Assembly (NCBI GenBank): GCA_017525225.1 | Contig: JAFXTB010000037.1 | Span: forward strand, 17,559-81,558 | Length of the DNA stretch: 64,000 bases | Direction of reading: 5' to 3' | DNA from: Kiritimatiellia bacterium | GTDB lineage: Bacteria > Verrucomicrobiota > Kiritimatiellia > RFP12 > UBA1067 | Part shown: one piece after another, positions 14,660 through 23,183 of the stretch | How the letters are laid out: each line of letters begins with the position of its first letter | Position numbering within the stretch: position 1 is the stretch's first letter | Translations under genes and position numbers: made by a program | The notes under the pieces: generated by a model | Databases searched by the model: none | What the model saw: only the letters and a program-made list of their open reading frames with translations | Told to the model about the DNA's origin: nothing

Positions 14660-15798
14660 AAAGATGAAGGCTGCCAGTGGCGGGCGCGCCAGGTGCGGGG
14701 GACGCAACCGGCGAGACGGCGGAAGGCCTTGCTGAAATAGGACGCGTTGCAGAAGCCGGTGGCGGCGGCGATGGCGGAAAGCTTGAGGTCCGTCTCAAGC
14801 ATCATGCGCTTCGCCTCCTCGATACGCAGGCGCATGATCTCGTCAAGCACGGAATGTCCAAGCTCGTCCTTGGATTTCGCGTTAAGTTTCCTGAGCGATA
14901 CGCCCAGCGCCGCCGCTATCTGCGACGGGCCGAAATGCGCGGAGATGTCCCGCGAGATGAACGAGGCCGCCTTGCGCAGGGTCTCGTCCGCAACGGCCGT
15001 CACATCTGTCGATCGGCGCGTGATCACGCCTTTGGGCCTGATGCTGATTACCGTGTTGCGGTCGGCCTTGCCGGTCATCATGCGGTCGAGAAGCTCCACG
15101 GCCGTGCGGTATTTGCGTTCTTCGTCGCGGTCGATTCCGGATATCTGCATGGACTTGCGGCATGTGTGGATGGGACGGTCGTTCGCGCTTAGTATCGCAA
15201 CGTTGTGCGGAACGGCGATGCCGTTGTCCAGGCATGTACGGGCGACGAATGCGGCGTTGTAGGAATTGTACGTGTAGATGGCCAGCGGCTTGGGCACTGC
15301 GCGGAGCTTGCGCAGCGTCCAGTCCACGAGCGCCTTGCGTCCCGGCCGGAATCCCGGATCCTTGGGCCATATCCACTTGGCCGGCACTTCCCCTCGCCAG
15401 GCGGCGGCGAAGGAGGCGTAGCGTTCGTCGTGCTGGCGCGTCCATTCGAAAGCGTAGAAGGCGGCGTGGCGGAAGCCGCGCGCCATGAAATGGTCGGCGG
15501 CGAGGCGCCCGAGCGCTTCGTTGTCGTGTATGACCGCACCCATGCCCCTGCGCATCTTTATGCCGAAGAGATCCACTATCGGTATGCGGCGCCTCACGAG
15601 CGAGTCGAGGAAGGTGTTCATGACCGGTTCGTCGAGGAACATGGAAAGGACGCCGTCGCCGTTCCAGTCGCGCGGCGGATTGAACCGTTCCGCGATCTCC
15701 ACCTGCCAGTTGCGCCTGTCGGCGTATTCGGCGACGATCGGGTAGAGGCTCTCCAGGTACGAGCCCGTGAGCAGAAGAACGTTTCGTGTCCTGTCCAT
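14656..15798 (-). CDS. AraC/XylR-type transcriptional activator with LacI-like sensor
   Basis: 380 residues from the ATG at 15798, which is chosen because a minus-strand promoter CTGACA (15833-15828), 17-nt spacer, TATAAT (15810-15805) ends 6 nt before it; an in-frame ATG 22 codons upstream would lie outside the transcript. The N-terminus (about 5-270) is a periplasmic-binding/LacI-type sensor as in E. coli XylR: VLLLTGSYLESLYPIVAEYA and GRLAADHFMARGFRHAAFYA. The C-terminus (about 280-378) is an AraC helix-turn-helix pair: QIAAALGVSLRKLNAKSKDE and AIAAATGFCNASYFSKAFRR. It probably binds a sugar and controls the divergent LamG operon, and perhaps the nagB-iolB operon it converges on. Confidence 0.92.
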   Translation of the reverse strand: MDRTRNVLLLTGSYLESLYPIVAEYADRRNWQVEIAERFNPPRDWNGDGVLSMFLDEPVMNTFLDSLVRRRIPIVDLFGIKMRRGMGAVIHDNEALGRLAADHFMARGFRHAAFYAFEWTRQHDERYASFAAAWRGEVPAKWIWPKDPGFRPGRKALVDWTLRKLRAVPKPLAIYTYNSYNAAFVARTCLDNGIAVPHNVAILSANDRPIHTCRKSMQISGIDRDEERKYRTAVELLDRMMTGKADRNTVISIRPKGVITRRSTDVTAVADETLRKAASFISRDISAHFGPSQIAAALGVSLRKLNAKSKDELGHSVLDEIMRLRIEEAKRMMLETDLKLSAIAAATGFCNASYFSKAFRRLAGCVPRTWRARHWQPSSF

Positions 15799-15804
15799 GG
15801 GCGC

Positions 15805-15833
15805 ATTATAGCACATCGGCATGATTTTGTCAG
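15805..15833 (-). promoter_or_regulatory. Promoter of AraC-type regulator (leaderless)
   Basis: Minus strand: CTGACA at 15833-15828, 17-nt spacer, TATAAT at 15810-15805, then 6 nt (GCGCCC) and the ATG. This is the clearest leaderless promoter in the window. Confidence 0.75.
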
Positions 15834-15842
15834 TAGGACTGC

Positions 15843-15888
15843 ACATAAATAACATCTTTTGCATTTCGCCCCAAGGAAGGATTTATGT
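15843..15888. promoter_or_regulatory. Inverted repeat in divergent regulatory region
   Basis: ACATAAAT (15843-15850) and ATTTATGT (15881-15888) are exact 8-bp inverted copies 30 nt apart, between the regulator and the LamG gene. They are candidate half-sites for the AraC/XylR-type regulator. Confidence 0.4.
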
Positions 15889-15945
15889 TATCATTCACAT
15901 ATCGATAACCACCTACAACGCATTTGGCCCTTGGAGGATTTACGT

Positions 15946-18348
15946 ATGAAGAAAACGATCACGCAGATGGCACTGTTGGTTGCGGCGGCAATGCTGGCCG
16001 GCGGCGCATGCGCAACGACGCTCGCATGGTTCCATTTTGACGAGCAGGCGCCGGGAACGACCATAACCTCGTCAAGCGAGGGTCTTGTCACGAACGAAGT
16101 CAACGAGGTGACCCCCGTTCGGGCGTATGTCGCTGTCGGGGCGAATCTTTCCGACAATCCGCAAGAATACATGCCTCGCTACGACACTGCGCATCGAGGC
16201 GTTTTGGTTTACGATCCTTCTTCCGGACGCAAGTCGAGGAATCGCGCTTCCATGCGTTTTACGACGGGCACGGAGTCGGGCAAGAAAGCATGCTATTACG
16301 GTTCTAGCATATGCATTCCGGGAGCAGACGATTCCATACAGCCTACAGACGCATTTACGATCGAATGTTTCGTTTGCACGACGGGCGGGACGTTCAATAC
16401 GTTCTCGCCGCTTTTCGGAAAAAACAAGAACAACCTTGCGGGAGAATCATGGGCGCTCTACATGACGTCCAACGGCAAGACAGAGGTTCGCCTATCGCTT
16501 GGCGGCAGCACGTATGTTTCCGGGACCACGGGGAGGGGAAAGGCCATAAACGACGGCAGTTGGCATCATGTTGCCATGACCTACAGTAAAGCCGACGGTT
16601 ATTGCCGTGTGTATGTCGATTATGAGGAGTCGTTCCGGACGAATTTCACGGGGACGACAGGGAAGACGGTGACCTACTATACGCCATCAAGCGCAACCGC
16701 CGCGGAATACTCCAAGCGCGCTTTGTACATTGGCGGCTATCCAAACTATGTCGACAGTTCCGGCGGGCGCAAATTCAACGGCTGCCTTGACGAGGTACGG
16801 TTTTCCGATGTAGCTCTTTCGTCAAGCCAGTTTCTTCGTGCCCAGCCGGAAGACGAAGACGAACTTGTACGTCTCCGACTTGAACCGCACAACCTGAACG
16901 AAACGGCCGTGAGCACGGACGGAAACTACAACGACAGGCTATATCTTCCGGCGAAATTCACGGCGATGGGCGGCACGGTGGCGCTGGACGCAAGCGAGAA
17001 ATTCGCCGCAACGCTCCGCGACGGCATCTTTGCCGAAGCCACGTCGGACAACGGTTCGTACAGCGCGGCGACAAACGGCACGGGACAATCCGGCTACTTC
17101 AAGGTCAGTGCGCTTACCACAAGCATGTCGGGCGGAAACGTCGAAACCAACATGGACTACACGATAGAGGCGTTCTTCAAGACGCGCACGACGGGCAAGG
17201 CCTATGGACCGCGCACGCTCTTCGCGCTTGGCACTTGGCCGGTTGCAGGGGTCGTGCTCAACAACAAGGCCAACAGCGGCCAGTTGTGCTTCACCTATAA
17301 CGACGGAAAGTCGTGGAGAGGCATATATTCCGCGGAAACCACCGCGAACGACGGCAACTGGCATCATGTGGCAATCGTGCATGATGTTTTGCGCCGGCAG
17401 ATGCGCTTCTATTTTGACGGAAGGCTTTCGGCTTCCACCAACAACATAAACAACGTGCTTCAGACGGGCAGCTCGCTGTTTGTCGGCTCGAACACCAGCG
17501 GCGGCAATGGCTTCGACGGATGGATCGACGACGTGCGCGTGATGAACCGTGCCCTTTCGCCGGATGAATTTCTCACTACACATGATGTCGGGAACGTCGA
17601 TGCATCCAATCCTACGGTGGCGCTCGTGGACTTCGAAGGCGGCTATGCCGTTTCCCCGTACCCAGGTCTCGTCGGGGCGGGCGAAGGGGCCAAACACAGT
17701 TCAGAGGGTACCGCGCCAGAATTCGTAGGACATACCCGCAAGTTCGTCCTTGACAGTATGGATGGAACGGACAAGATCAGCGGCACGCGCTGCATGAGGT
17801 TGGCCGACAGCCATGCCGTGTGGCCGTATTCGCCGCTCTTCGAGCAGGAATCGTTCACGGTGGAGTTCTTCGCGAAAATCACCGATCTCGTCAGTGGGGG
17901 GAGTCCTGTTCGGTATATCGGCGGAACAGATGACATGTCGGCAAGCCCGATATGGGCGCTTTACCGCGATCCGAGCAAAGACGACCTCTGTCTCAGGATA
18001 CAGCTCGTGAAGGACGGCGTATCGTCTGGCAACTACAGCGCCCACTGGCTGTCTGACGCGGAGATCAAGGACGGCCACTGGCATCACTACGCGTTTACGC
18101 TTACCCCGAAGGACGGAACGAATACCGTAGTGGAGCTTTTCCGCTACTACGTATCCGCAGGTGCGCATGAACTGCCAGGGCGCCTTGACTATTCGTTTGG
18201 CAACGGCGGACGGCTTTCGCTTGGCACTGGCGCTTCAGGCAACAAGGTTTACGGCAGCTACGACATACTTCGCTTCTCGAAACGCGTGCTCGCCCCTGAA
18301 GAGTTCATACGCATGGAAGCACTCGGCACGACCCTGATTCTGAGGTGA
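15946..18348 (+). CDS. Exported triple LamG/concanavalin-like domain protein
   Basis: 800 residues from ATG 15946, which has GGAGGA 9 nt upstream and starts a clear signal peptide (KKTITQMALLVAAAMLAGGA). Three LamG (jelly-roll, concanavalin A-like) domains follow, each marked by the same core: DGSWHHVAMTYS near residue 203, DGNWHHVAIVHD near 469 and DGHWHHYAFTLT near 709. Each is preceded by a TIECF/TIEAFF/TVEFFA strand. Such proteins bind glycans or decorate the cell surface. The gene is 3 nt from the next one and divergent from the AraC-type regulator, so the pair is probably induced by a polysaccharide-derived sugar. No catalytic domain is seen. Confidence 0.88.
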   Translation: MKKTITQMALLVAAAMLAGGACATTLAWFHFDEQAPGTTITSSSEGLVTNEVNEVTPVRAYVAVGANLSDNPQEYMPRYDTAHRGVLVYDPSSGRKSRNRASMRFTTGTESGKKACYYGSSICIPGADDSIQPTDAFTIECFVCTTGGTFNTFSPLFGKNKNNLAGESWALYMTSNGKTEVRLSLGGSTYVSGTTGRGKAINDGSWHHVAMTYSKADGYCRVYVDYEESFRTNFTGTTGKTVTYYTPSSATAAEYSKRALYIGGYPNYVDSSGGRKFNGCLDEVRFSDVALSSSQFLRAQPEDEDELVRLRLEPHNLNETAVSTDGNYNDRLYLPAKFTAMGGTVALDASEKFAATLRDGIFAEATSDNGSYSAATNGTGQSGYFKVSALTTSMSGGNVETNMDYTIEAFFKTRTTGKAYGPRTLFALGTWPVAGVVLNNKANSGQLCFTYNDGKSWRGIYSAETTANDGNWHHVAIVHDVLRRQMRFYFDGRLSASTNNINNVLQTGSSLFVGSNTSGGNGFDGWIDDVRVMNRALSPDEFLTTHDVGNVDASNPTVALVDFEGGYAVSPYPGLVGAGEGAKHSSEGTAPEFVGHTRKFVLDSMDGTDKISGTRCMRLADSHAVWPYSPLFEQESFTVEFFAKITDLVSGGSPVRYIGGTDDMSASPIWALYRDPSKDDLCLRIQLVKDGVSSGNYSAHWLSDAEIKDGHWHHYAFTLTPKDGTNTVVELFRYYVSAGAHELPGRLDYSFGNGGRLSLGTGASGNKVYGSYDILRFSKRVLAPEEFIRMEALGTTLILR

Positions 18349-18351
18349 CAA

Positions 18352-19464
18352 ATGAACAGGCGTGATTTTCTGAAGGGCGTGGCGCTTACGGGCGCGGCGA
18401 CCGCGATCGGCGGCGGGATGGGGGCGGGATTGCCGAAAAACGGCACGCTCGGCGAGCGCGCCCTACCAGATGCCGGCTCATCATCGAAACTTGGTCCCAC
18501 GATAACAAATTGGGAACTCCGCCCAGCGAAGCATCTTGTCGGCAAGAAGGCGGCGATGTACATCGACGACGTGATATGGATATTCCGCGACCTTGCGCGG
18601 CAGCGGCCAAAGTCGATGTTCGACAATCCTCTCCTGTCCGTCCTCAAGGAGGCGCACGAACGCTACGGGCTCAAGCTGCAACTCAACTGCTTCTACCGTA
18701 CCGACATGTTCTACGGCATGGACGAATTCTCTCTTGCCGACATGACGGATGCGTACAGGGCCGAATGGCAGGCGGCGAAAGGATGGCTCAAGCTCGGATT
18801 CCACGCCTACCAGGAATTCCCGGACTATCCGTTCGTGAACTCCAGCTACGACGATATCGCCACTGCGTTTGGCCGCTTGTGCGGTGAGGTGGAACGGTTC
18901 GCGGGGGATGGCGTTTTCACATACGCGCTTCTCGGACATTGGCTGCCGTTCAGCAAGGATGGTTGCCGGGCGCTCAAGGATCGCGGCGTGAAGCTGATCG
19001 CCTGCACGGACGGTGACCGCTACGCCTATACCGGCGACCGCGGTTCCCTGCCATACGGACATGCCTTCAGGGTCGAAAGTGGCCGCAAGCCCGAGACCGC
19101 GCTCTTCCACCGTACGGCATACGACGTCGCGCTGCTGTCGTCCGTATGCGGCTACAACCATCTCGTACCGGATCAGGCGGAGAAGACGTGGGGCACGTTC
19201 GCGCACGTCTTCGATAGGGATCTTGGCGTCGGCTTCAAGCGCTATCGCAGCGGGCCGATGCTGAATCTCTGCACGCCCGAAAAGGTCCGCGAGGAGATGG
19301 ATGCTTCGCAAAAATACGATCTTCTGGCGTTCGCCGACCATGAGCAGTATTTCTACAGGGACTACTACGCCTACCAGCCGGACTATGCGGAGAAGATTCT
19401 TCTTGCCGCGCGTCTTGCGAACACCTCCGGGCGGGAATTCATTTTCATTGAGGACACCGTGTAG
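18352..19464 (+). CDS. Tat-exported polysaccharide-deacetylase-like protein
   Basis: 370 residues. NRRDFLKGVALTGAATAIGG is a twin-arginine signal. The mature part looks like a (beta/alpha)-barrel of the NodB-like superfamily: AMYIDDVIWIFRDLA (an Asp-Asp pair as in deacetylase motif 1), YGLKLQLNCFYRTD and KLGFHAYQEFPDYPF (a motif-2-like His). I infer a secreted carbohydrate esterase-like enzyme acting with the LamG protein 3 nt upstream; activity is uncertain because the second metal-binding His is not obvious. Residues about 31-39 (GTLGERALP) are encoded by a REP hairpin at 18442-18467, between the signal and the fold. Confidence 0.65.
   Translation: MNRRDFLKGVALTGAATAIGGGMGAGLPKNGTLGERALPDAGSSSKLGPTITNWELRPAKHLVGKKAAMYIDDVIWIFRDLARQRPKSMFDNPLLSVLKEAHERYGLKLQLNCFYRTDMFYGMDEFSLADMTDAYRAEWQAAKGWLKLGFHAYQEFPDYPFVNSSYDDIATAFGRLCGEVERFAGDGVFTYALLGHWLPFSKDGCRALKDRGVKLIACTDGDRYAYTGDRGSLPYGHAFRVESGRKPETALFHRTAYDVALLSSVCGYNHLVPDQAEKTWGTFAHVFDRDLGVGFKRYRSGPMLNLCTPEKVREEMDASQKYDLLAFADHEQYFYRDYYAYQPDYAEKILLAARLANTSGREFIFIEDTV
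18442..18467 (+). repeat. GTAG-type REP hairpin, in frame
   Basis: Reads GG-CACGCTC-GGC-GAGCGCG-CCCTACC; on the minus strand it begins GGTAGGG. The two 7-nt arms pair with one G-T wobble. It encodes GTLGERALP at the start of the mature deacetylase-like protein. Confidence 0.75.
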
Positions 19465-19507
19465 TAATATCGCGTTACGCCTATTTGATAGATAATTCTT
19501 GTGACGA

Positions 19508-19536
19508 TTGCGAGTAAGCAGCTGTTGTGATATAAT
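19508..19536 (+). promoter_or_regulatory. Promoter of decayed AAA/DUF4143 gene
   Basis: TTGCGA (19508-19513), 17-nt spacer, TATAAT (19531-19536), 56 nt before the ATG at 19593. Confidence 0.55.
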
Positions 19537-19592
19537 AGCATCGCTTTGCGAAATGGCGATTTGAAACCAAAGTGTAAAACGAGTGTTAAAAA

Positions 19593-20359
19593 ATGGTGAT
19601 AAAACGTGATTTTTACATAGATAAGCTCACGTCCGTCAGGCACAACGGGCTTGTGAAGGTCATCACCGGTGTTCGCCGCTGTGGAAAAAGCTACTTGCTT
19701 TTTAATCTTTATCGCGATGCGTTGAAGGCAGAAGGCGTTGGGGATGATCATTTTGTCTGTGTCCAACTTGACGATGACGATTCAGAAGGCTTGCGTATTC
19801 AATGCGAACGGAGATGATGGTCGGCATAAGCGAACCGACGGTCGCGGCCTATCTTGACCACATAACCGTTTCGTTTCTTTTCAATAAAATAGACCGATGG
19901 GACGTAAAAGGGAGGCGATACCTGTCGTCGCCGTCCAAATACTATGCCGTCGATACGGGGCTACGCAACGCACGGATCAACTTCCGTCAGACGGAAATGT
20001 CCCACCTCATGGAAAACGCAATATGCAACGAGCTGCTCCGCCGAGGCTACAATGTGGATGTGGGAGTCGTGGAGTCCACGGAACGCAACAGCGAGGGGGT
20101 GGTCGAGAAGAAGCGCCGCGAGATTGACTTCATAGTAAACAAGGGGATGAAGAAGCTGTATATACAGTCAGCCCTGACAATCACACCCGACGGCAAGTTG
20201 GATCAAGAAACGGCGTCTTTGCGCAGGACGGGTGATTTCTTCAGGAAAATTGTCGTGGTCGGAGGTAGCCAGCAACCGCGTCTTGACGACGATGGGCTAC
20301 TCTATGTCGGCATTGTGCCGTTCCTCATGGACTCATCCATTCTTGATTCAATAATATGA
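19593..20359 (+). pseudogene. AAA+ ATPase / DUF4143 gene, internally deleted and frameshifted
   Basis: The first frame (19593-19817, 74 residues) encodes the N-terminus of an ATPase of the AAA/DUF4143 type: RDFYIDKLTSVRHNGLVKVI, then the Walker A GVRRCGKSYLL. A second frame (19802-20359, about 185 residues) encodes only the C-terminal DUF4143 part: ISEPTVAAYLDHITVSFLFN, YLSSPSKYYAVDTGLRNARI and REIDFIVNK. Intact members have about 400-450 residues with Walker B and sensor regions between these parts; here some 180 residues are missing and the halves are out of frame. These proteins are often mobile or toxin-like accessory genes. The long C-terminal frame could still be made, but without ATPase function. 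Confidence 0.85.
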
Positions 20360-20419
20360 TGGTGCATAAAAGGGGCGAAATCTTTTTCAATTGGTCTCGC
20401 ATGTTTTCATATTTCTCTT

Positions 20420-20448
20420 CTCACATGTCATGTATGGTTTGGTATAAT
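20420..20448 (+). promoter_or_regulatory. Promoter of GH2 gene
   Basis: CTCACA (20420-20425), 17-nt spacer, TATAAT (20443-20448) in a TTGGTATAAT context, with a 46-nt leader carrying AAAGGAAC before ATG 20495. Confidence 0.5.
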
Positions 20449-20494
20449 TTTCACACGGGTTGAAGCGACTCGAACAGAAAAGGAACAAGTCTAA

Positions 20495-23125
20495 ATGAGA
20501 AACGCGATTATTCTTGCCGCCATGGTCTTGTGCGCGGCTTTCGCGCAGGGCGCGACGGTGAAGGTACCGTTGAAGGACGGATGGCGGTTCGTCAAGGCGG
20601 ACGATCCGGCGGCCTGTACGAACCTGACGATTCAGGTAATGAGTGGAATCCTCGATCGGGCTGAGAAATGTGGCGGCACGGGACGCGTCGCCCTACCGGA
20701 TGGCTGCGGTCAGGGTCTGACCGCCCTGCCGGATTTTGCGTGGGCGAAGCCGGAGTTCGACGATTCCGCGTGGCGGGAGGTCCGCGTGCCGCACGATTGG
20801 GGTGTGGACAAGCCGTTCGATTCAGAAAGGCCGTACGGCGATGCGTTCCTGGATGTGACCGGTGTCGGCTGGTACAGAATCAAATTGAAAATTGAAAATG
20901 GGAAATTGAAAGTCGGCAATGCGGCAGTCGGTGGTCGGCAGTCGAATGTCGCAGATGCCGGTGTTGCGATGCCCAAGAACGGCAGGGTATACTTCGAATG
21001 CGATGGTGCGATGAGCTATGCGATGCTGTATTGCGATGGCAAGCTCCTCGGCGGCTGGCCTTATGGATATACGCGCTGGAGGGTCGACCTGACAAGGGGG
21101 TTTGAGAGCGGCGGCGCGGGACGCGCCGCCCTACCGGACGGGGAACATGTGATCGCGATTCGCTGCCACAACATCCCGCATTCGTCGCGCTGGTACACGG
21201 GCGGCGGTCTGTTCAGGCAATGCCGCCTGCTGGTGTGTCCGGAGGACCATGTAGTGCCGGGGTCCGTATTCATCACCACGCCTGAAATCACCGCGAAGCG
21301 CGCACTGGTGCGCGTCAGGTACGAAATGTCGAAGAGTGGCAGGAGAGACCGTTCGTTCACGATTGAGAATCCGCGTCTTTGGGACATCGACGATCCGCAT
21401 CTCTACACTGTCGATGTCGAGGGCGATGCCTACCGCTACGGCATACGCACCATCGCGTTCCATTCCGATGAGAGGCGCTTCCAGCTGAACGGACGCACGG
21501 TGCCGCTGCAGGGCGTGTGCATGCACCATGACTTCGGCGTCCTCGGCGCCGCGTGGAACCATGCGGCCCAACGCCGTCGCCTGCTGCTGTTCAAGGAGGC
21601 TGGCGTGAACGCGATCCGGTCCTCGCACAACCCGCCCGACGAGGGGCTTCTCGAACTATGCGACGAGCTGGGGATCCTGGTCAAGGACGAGGTGTTCGAC
21701 GAGTGGCGCAAGATCGGCAGCGCGGGCAAGCGGAAGAACGGCTATTCCAACATATTTGACACATGGCACGAGCGCGATGTTCGCGGCTGGATCCGCACGG
21801 ACCGCAACCATCCGAGCGTCATCATGTATTCGATCGGCAACGAAATCTGCGACCTGCAGACAAAGCCGAACGAAGATGGTTCTGGTACACGTTTGGCGCG
21901 CTCGCTGGCGCGCCTGGTGGCCGAGGAGGATCCTACGCGTCCCTCCGTCAGCGCCAACAACAATGCGGCGAACTTCACGAACGACTATCCCGTCACGCTT
22001 GCGCTGATGGGTTGCAACTACTATCCGTGGATGTACCCCGCGCTCGTGGACAGGTATCCGGATGTGCCGTTCTTCGGTACCGAGACGGTATGCATGAGCT
22101 CCACCCGCGGCGAATACCGGTTCCCCGTGTCGCAGACATGGAGCAGGCGCACGGCGTCGTTCCCCGACTTCTACAATTCATCCTACTGCTGGGAGGCGGT
22201 GGGATGGACCCGGCTGGATGGCAACTGGGCCTGCACGCCGGACGCGCAGTGGTACTGGATGGACAAGGTCGGCACGTGCATGGGCGAGTTCGTATGGACG
22301 GGCATAGACTACCTCGGTGGACCGTTCTGGTGCGACCAGTGGCGCAAGGTGCCGAAATTCACGGACCCGGAGGCGCAACGCCAGGCGCTTGCCGAGGTGA
22401 AGGAGCGCGGCAAGACCCGTGCCGCCATCCATACGTGCAACGCCGGATTCCTCGATCAGGCCGGGTTCAAGAAGGATTCGTTCTGGCTCTTCCAGTCGCG
22501 CTGGCGGCCAGACTTCCCCATGGCGCACATCCTCCCGCACTGGAACTGGAAGGGGCGCGAGGGCCAGGTCACGCCCGTCTATGTCTTCACGAGCGGCGAC
22601 GAGGCGGAGCTGTTCCTAAACGGGAAGTCGCTCGGGCGGCAGCGCAAGCAGCCCGGTGTATGGGACCGCGCATACCGCCTGCGCTGGGACGACGTTCGCT
22701 ACGAGCCCGGCACGCTCGATGTCGTCGCGTACCGTGACGGAAGGGAGTGGGTGCGCCAGACGGTGAAGACTACAGGTCCCGCCGCGCGTCTTTCCATCTC
22801 CGCCGAGACGGACGTCCTTGTGGCGGACGGCGAGGATGTCTGCTATGTGAACGCATCCGTGCACGATTCGGAAGGTCTGGTGGTGCCGAATGCGAAGGTT
22901 CCGGTCAAGTTTGAAGTGGAAGGCCCCGGCGAGATCGTGGCGACGGACAATGGCGACGAGACGGACTTCGACGATTTCAGGAAACCCGAGCGTCGCACAT
23001 TCAATGGATGGGCGCAGGCGATCGTGCGGGCGCATCCAGGCGCCGTCGGCACGATAACGGTAAGGGTGGTTTCCAAGGACCTGGGACATGGCGTCGTTAC
23101 GATTGCGACGCGGATGGAACGGTGA
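20495..23125 (+). CDS. Exported GH2 beta-galactosidase-type enzyme carrying repeat insertions
   Basis: 876 residues with a signal peptide (NAIILAAMVLCAAFAQGA). GH2 features are clear: VPHDWGVDKPFDSERPYGDA in the sugar-binding domain, then RRFQLNGRTVPLQGVCMHHD opening the TIM barrel, and AVNAIRSSHNPP-like NAIRSSHNPPDEGLLELCDE. The acid/base is Glu450 in SIGNEI and the nucleophile Glu530 in FFGTETV. The C-terminus has the family's DUF4982/bacterial Ig-like domains (ELFLNGKSLGRQRKQPG). Unusually, residues about 60-68 and 206-214 are encoded by REP hairpins and residues about 130-152 by a heptanucleotide array, all in the non-catalytic N-terminal domain. It has its own promoter. Substrate is probably a beta-galactoside of plant or mucin glycans. 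Confidence 0.92.
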   Translation: MRNAIILAAMVLCAAFAQGATVKVPLKDGWRFVKADDPAACTNLTIQVMSGILDRAEKCGGTGRVALPDGCGQGLTALPDFAWAKPEFDDSAWREVRVPHDWGVDKPFDSERPYGDAFLDVTGVGWYRIKLKIENGKLKVGNAAVGGRQSNVADAGVAMPKNGRVYFECDGAMSYAMLYCDGKLLGGWPYGYTRWRVDLTRGFESGGAGRAALPDGEHVIAIRCHNIPHSSRWYTGGGLFRQCRLLVCPEDHVVPGSVFITTPEITAKRALVRVRYEMSKSGRRDRSFTIENPRLWDIDDPHLYTVDVEGDAYRYGIRTIAFHSDERRFQLNGRTVPLQGVCMHHDFGVLGAAWNHAAQRRRLLLFKEAGVNAIRSSHNPPDEGLLELCDELGILVKDEVFDEWRKIGSAGKRKNGYSNIFDTWHERDVRGWIRTDRNHPSVIMYSIGNEICDLQTKPNEDGSGTRLARSLARLVAEEDPTRPSVSANNNAANFTNDYPVTLALMGCNYYPWMYPALVDRYPDVPFFGTETVCMSSTRGEYRFPVSQTWSRRTASFPDFYNSSYCWEAVGWTRLDGNWACTPDAQWYWMDKVGTCMGEFVWTGIDYLGGPFWCDQWRKVPKFTDPEAQRQALAEVKERGKTRAAIHTCNAGFLDQAGFKKDSFWLFQSRWRPDFPMAHILPHWNWKGREGQVTPVYVFTSGDEAELFLNGKSLGRQRKQPGVWDRAYRLRWDDVRYEPGTLDVVAYRDGREWVRQTVKTTGPAARLSISAETDVLVADGEDVCYVNASVHDSEGLVVPNAKVPVKFEVEGPGEIVATDNGDETDFDDFRKPERRTFNGWAQAIVRAHPGAVGTITVRVVSKDLGHGVVTIATRMER
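20672..20697 (+). repeat. GTAG-type REP hairpin, in frame
   Basis: Reads GG-CGGCACG-GGA-CGCGTCG-CCCTACC and encodes GGTGRVALP. A second, decayed unit follows at 20709-20731 (GGTCAG-GGT-CTGACC hairpin, then GCCCTGCC). It is 24/26 identical to the copy at 21110. Confidence 0.85.
20882..20951 (+). repeat. Heptanucleotide array inside coding sequence
   Basis: Ten consecutive 7-nt units: aaattga twice, aaatggg, aaattga, aagtcgg, caatgcg, gcagtcg, gtggtcg, gcagtcg, aatgtcg. They encode a Lys/Gly/Val-rich stretch (KLKIENGKLKVGNAAVGG) that has no counterpart in typical GH2 enzymes, in the N-terminal domain between GVGWYRI and FECDGAMSYAML. Confidence 0.75.
21110..21135 (+). repeat. GTAG-type REP hairpin, in frame
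   Basis: Reads GG-CGGCGCG-GGA-CGCGCCG-CCCTACC with perfectly complementary 7-nt arms, and encodes GGAGRAALP in the same element frame as the copy at 20672. Confidence 0.88.
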
Positions 23126-23142
23126 TCCAGTTCGTCAGATGA

Positions 23143-23172
23143 TTGGCAGGCGGCGCGATTTTTTGGTAGAAT
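23143..23172 (+). promoter_or_regulatory. Promoter of era operon
   Basis: TTGGCA (23143-23148), 18-nt spacer, TAGAAT (23167-23172), ending 11 nt before ATG 23184; the leader would be at most about 5 nt. The context TGGTAGAATATGCGC recurs at the purH-type gene (37962). Confidence 0.6.
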
Positions 23173-23183
23173 ATGCGCTGCGG

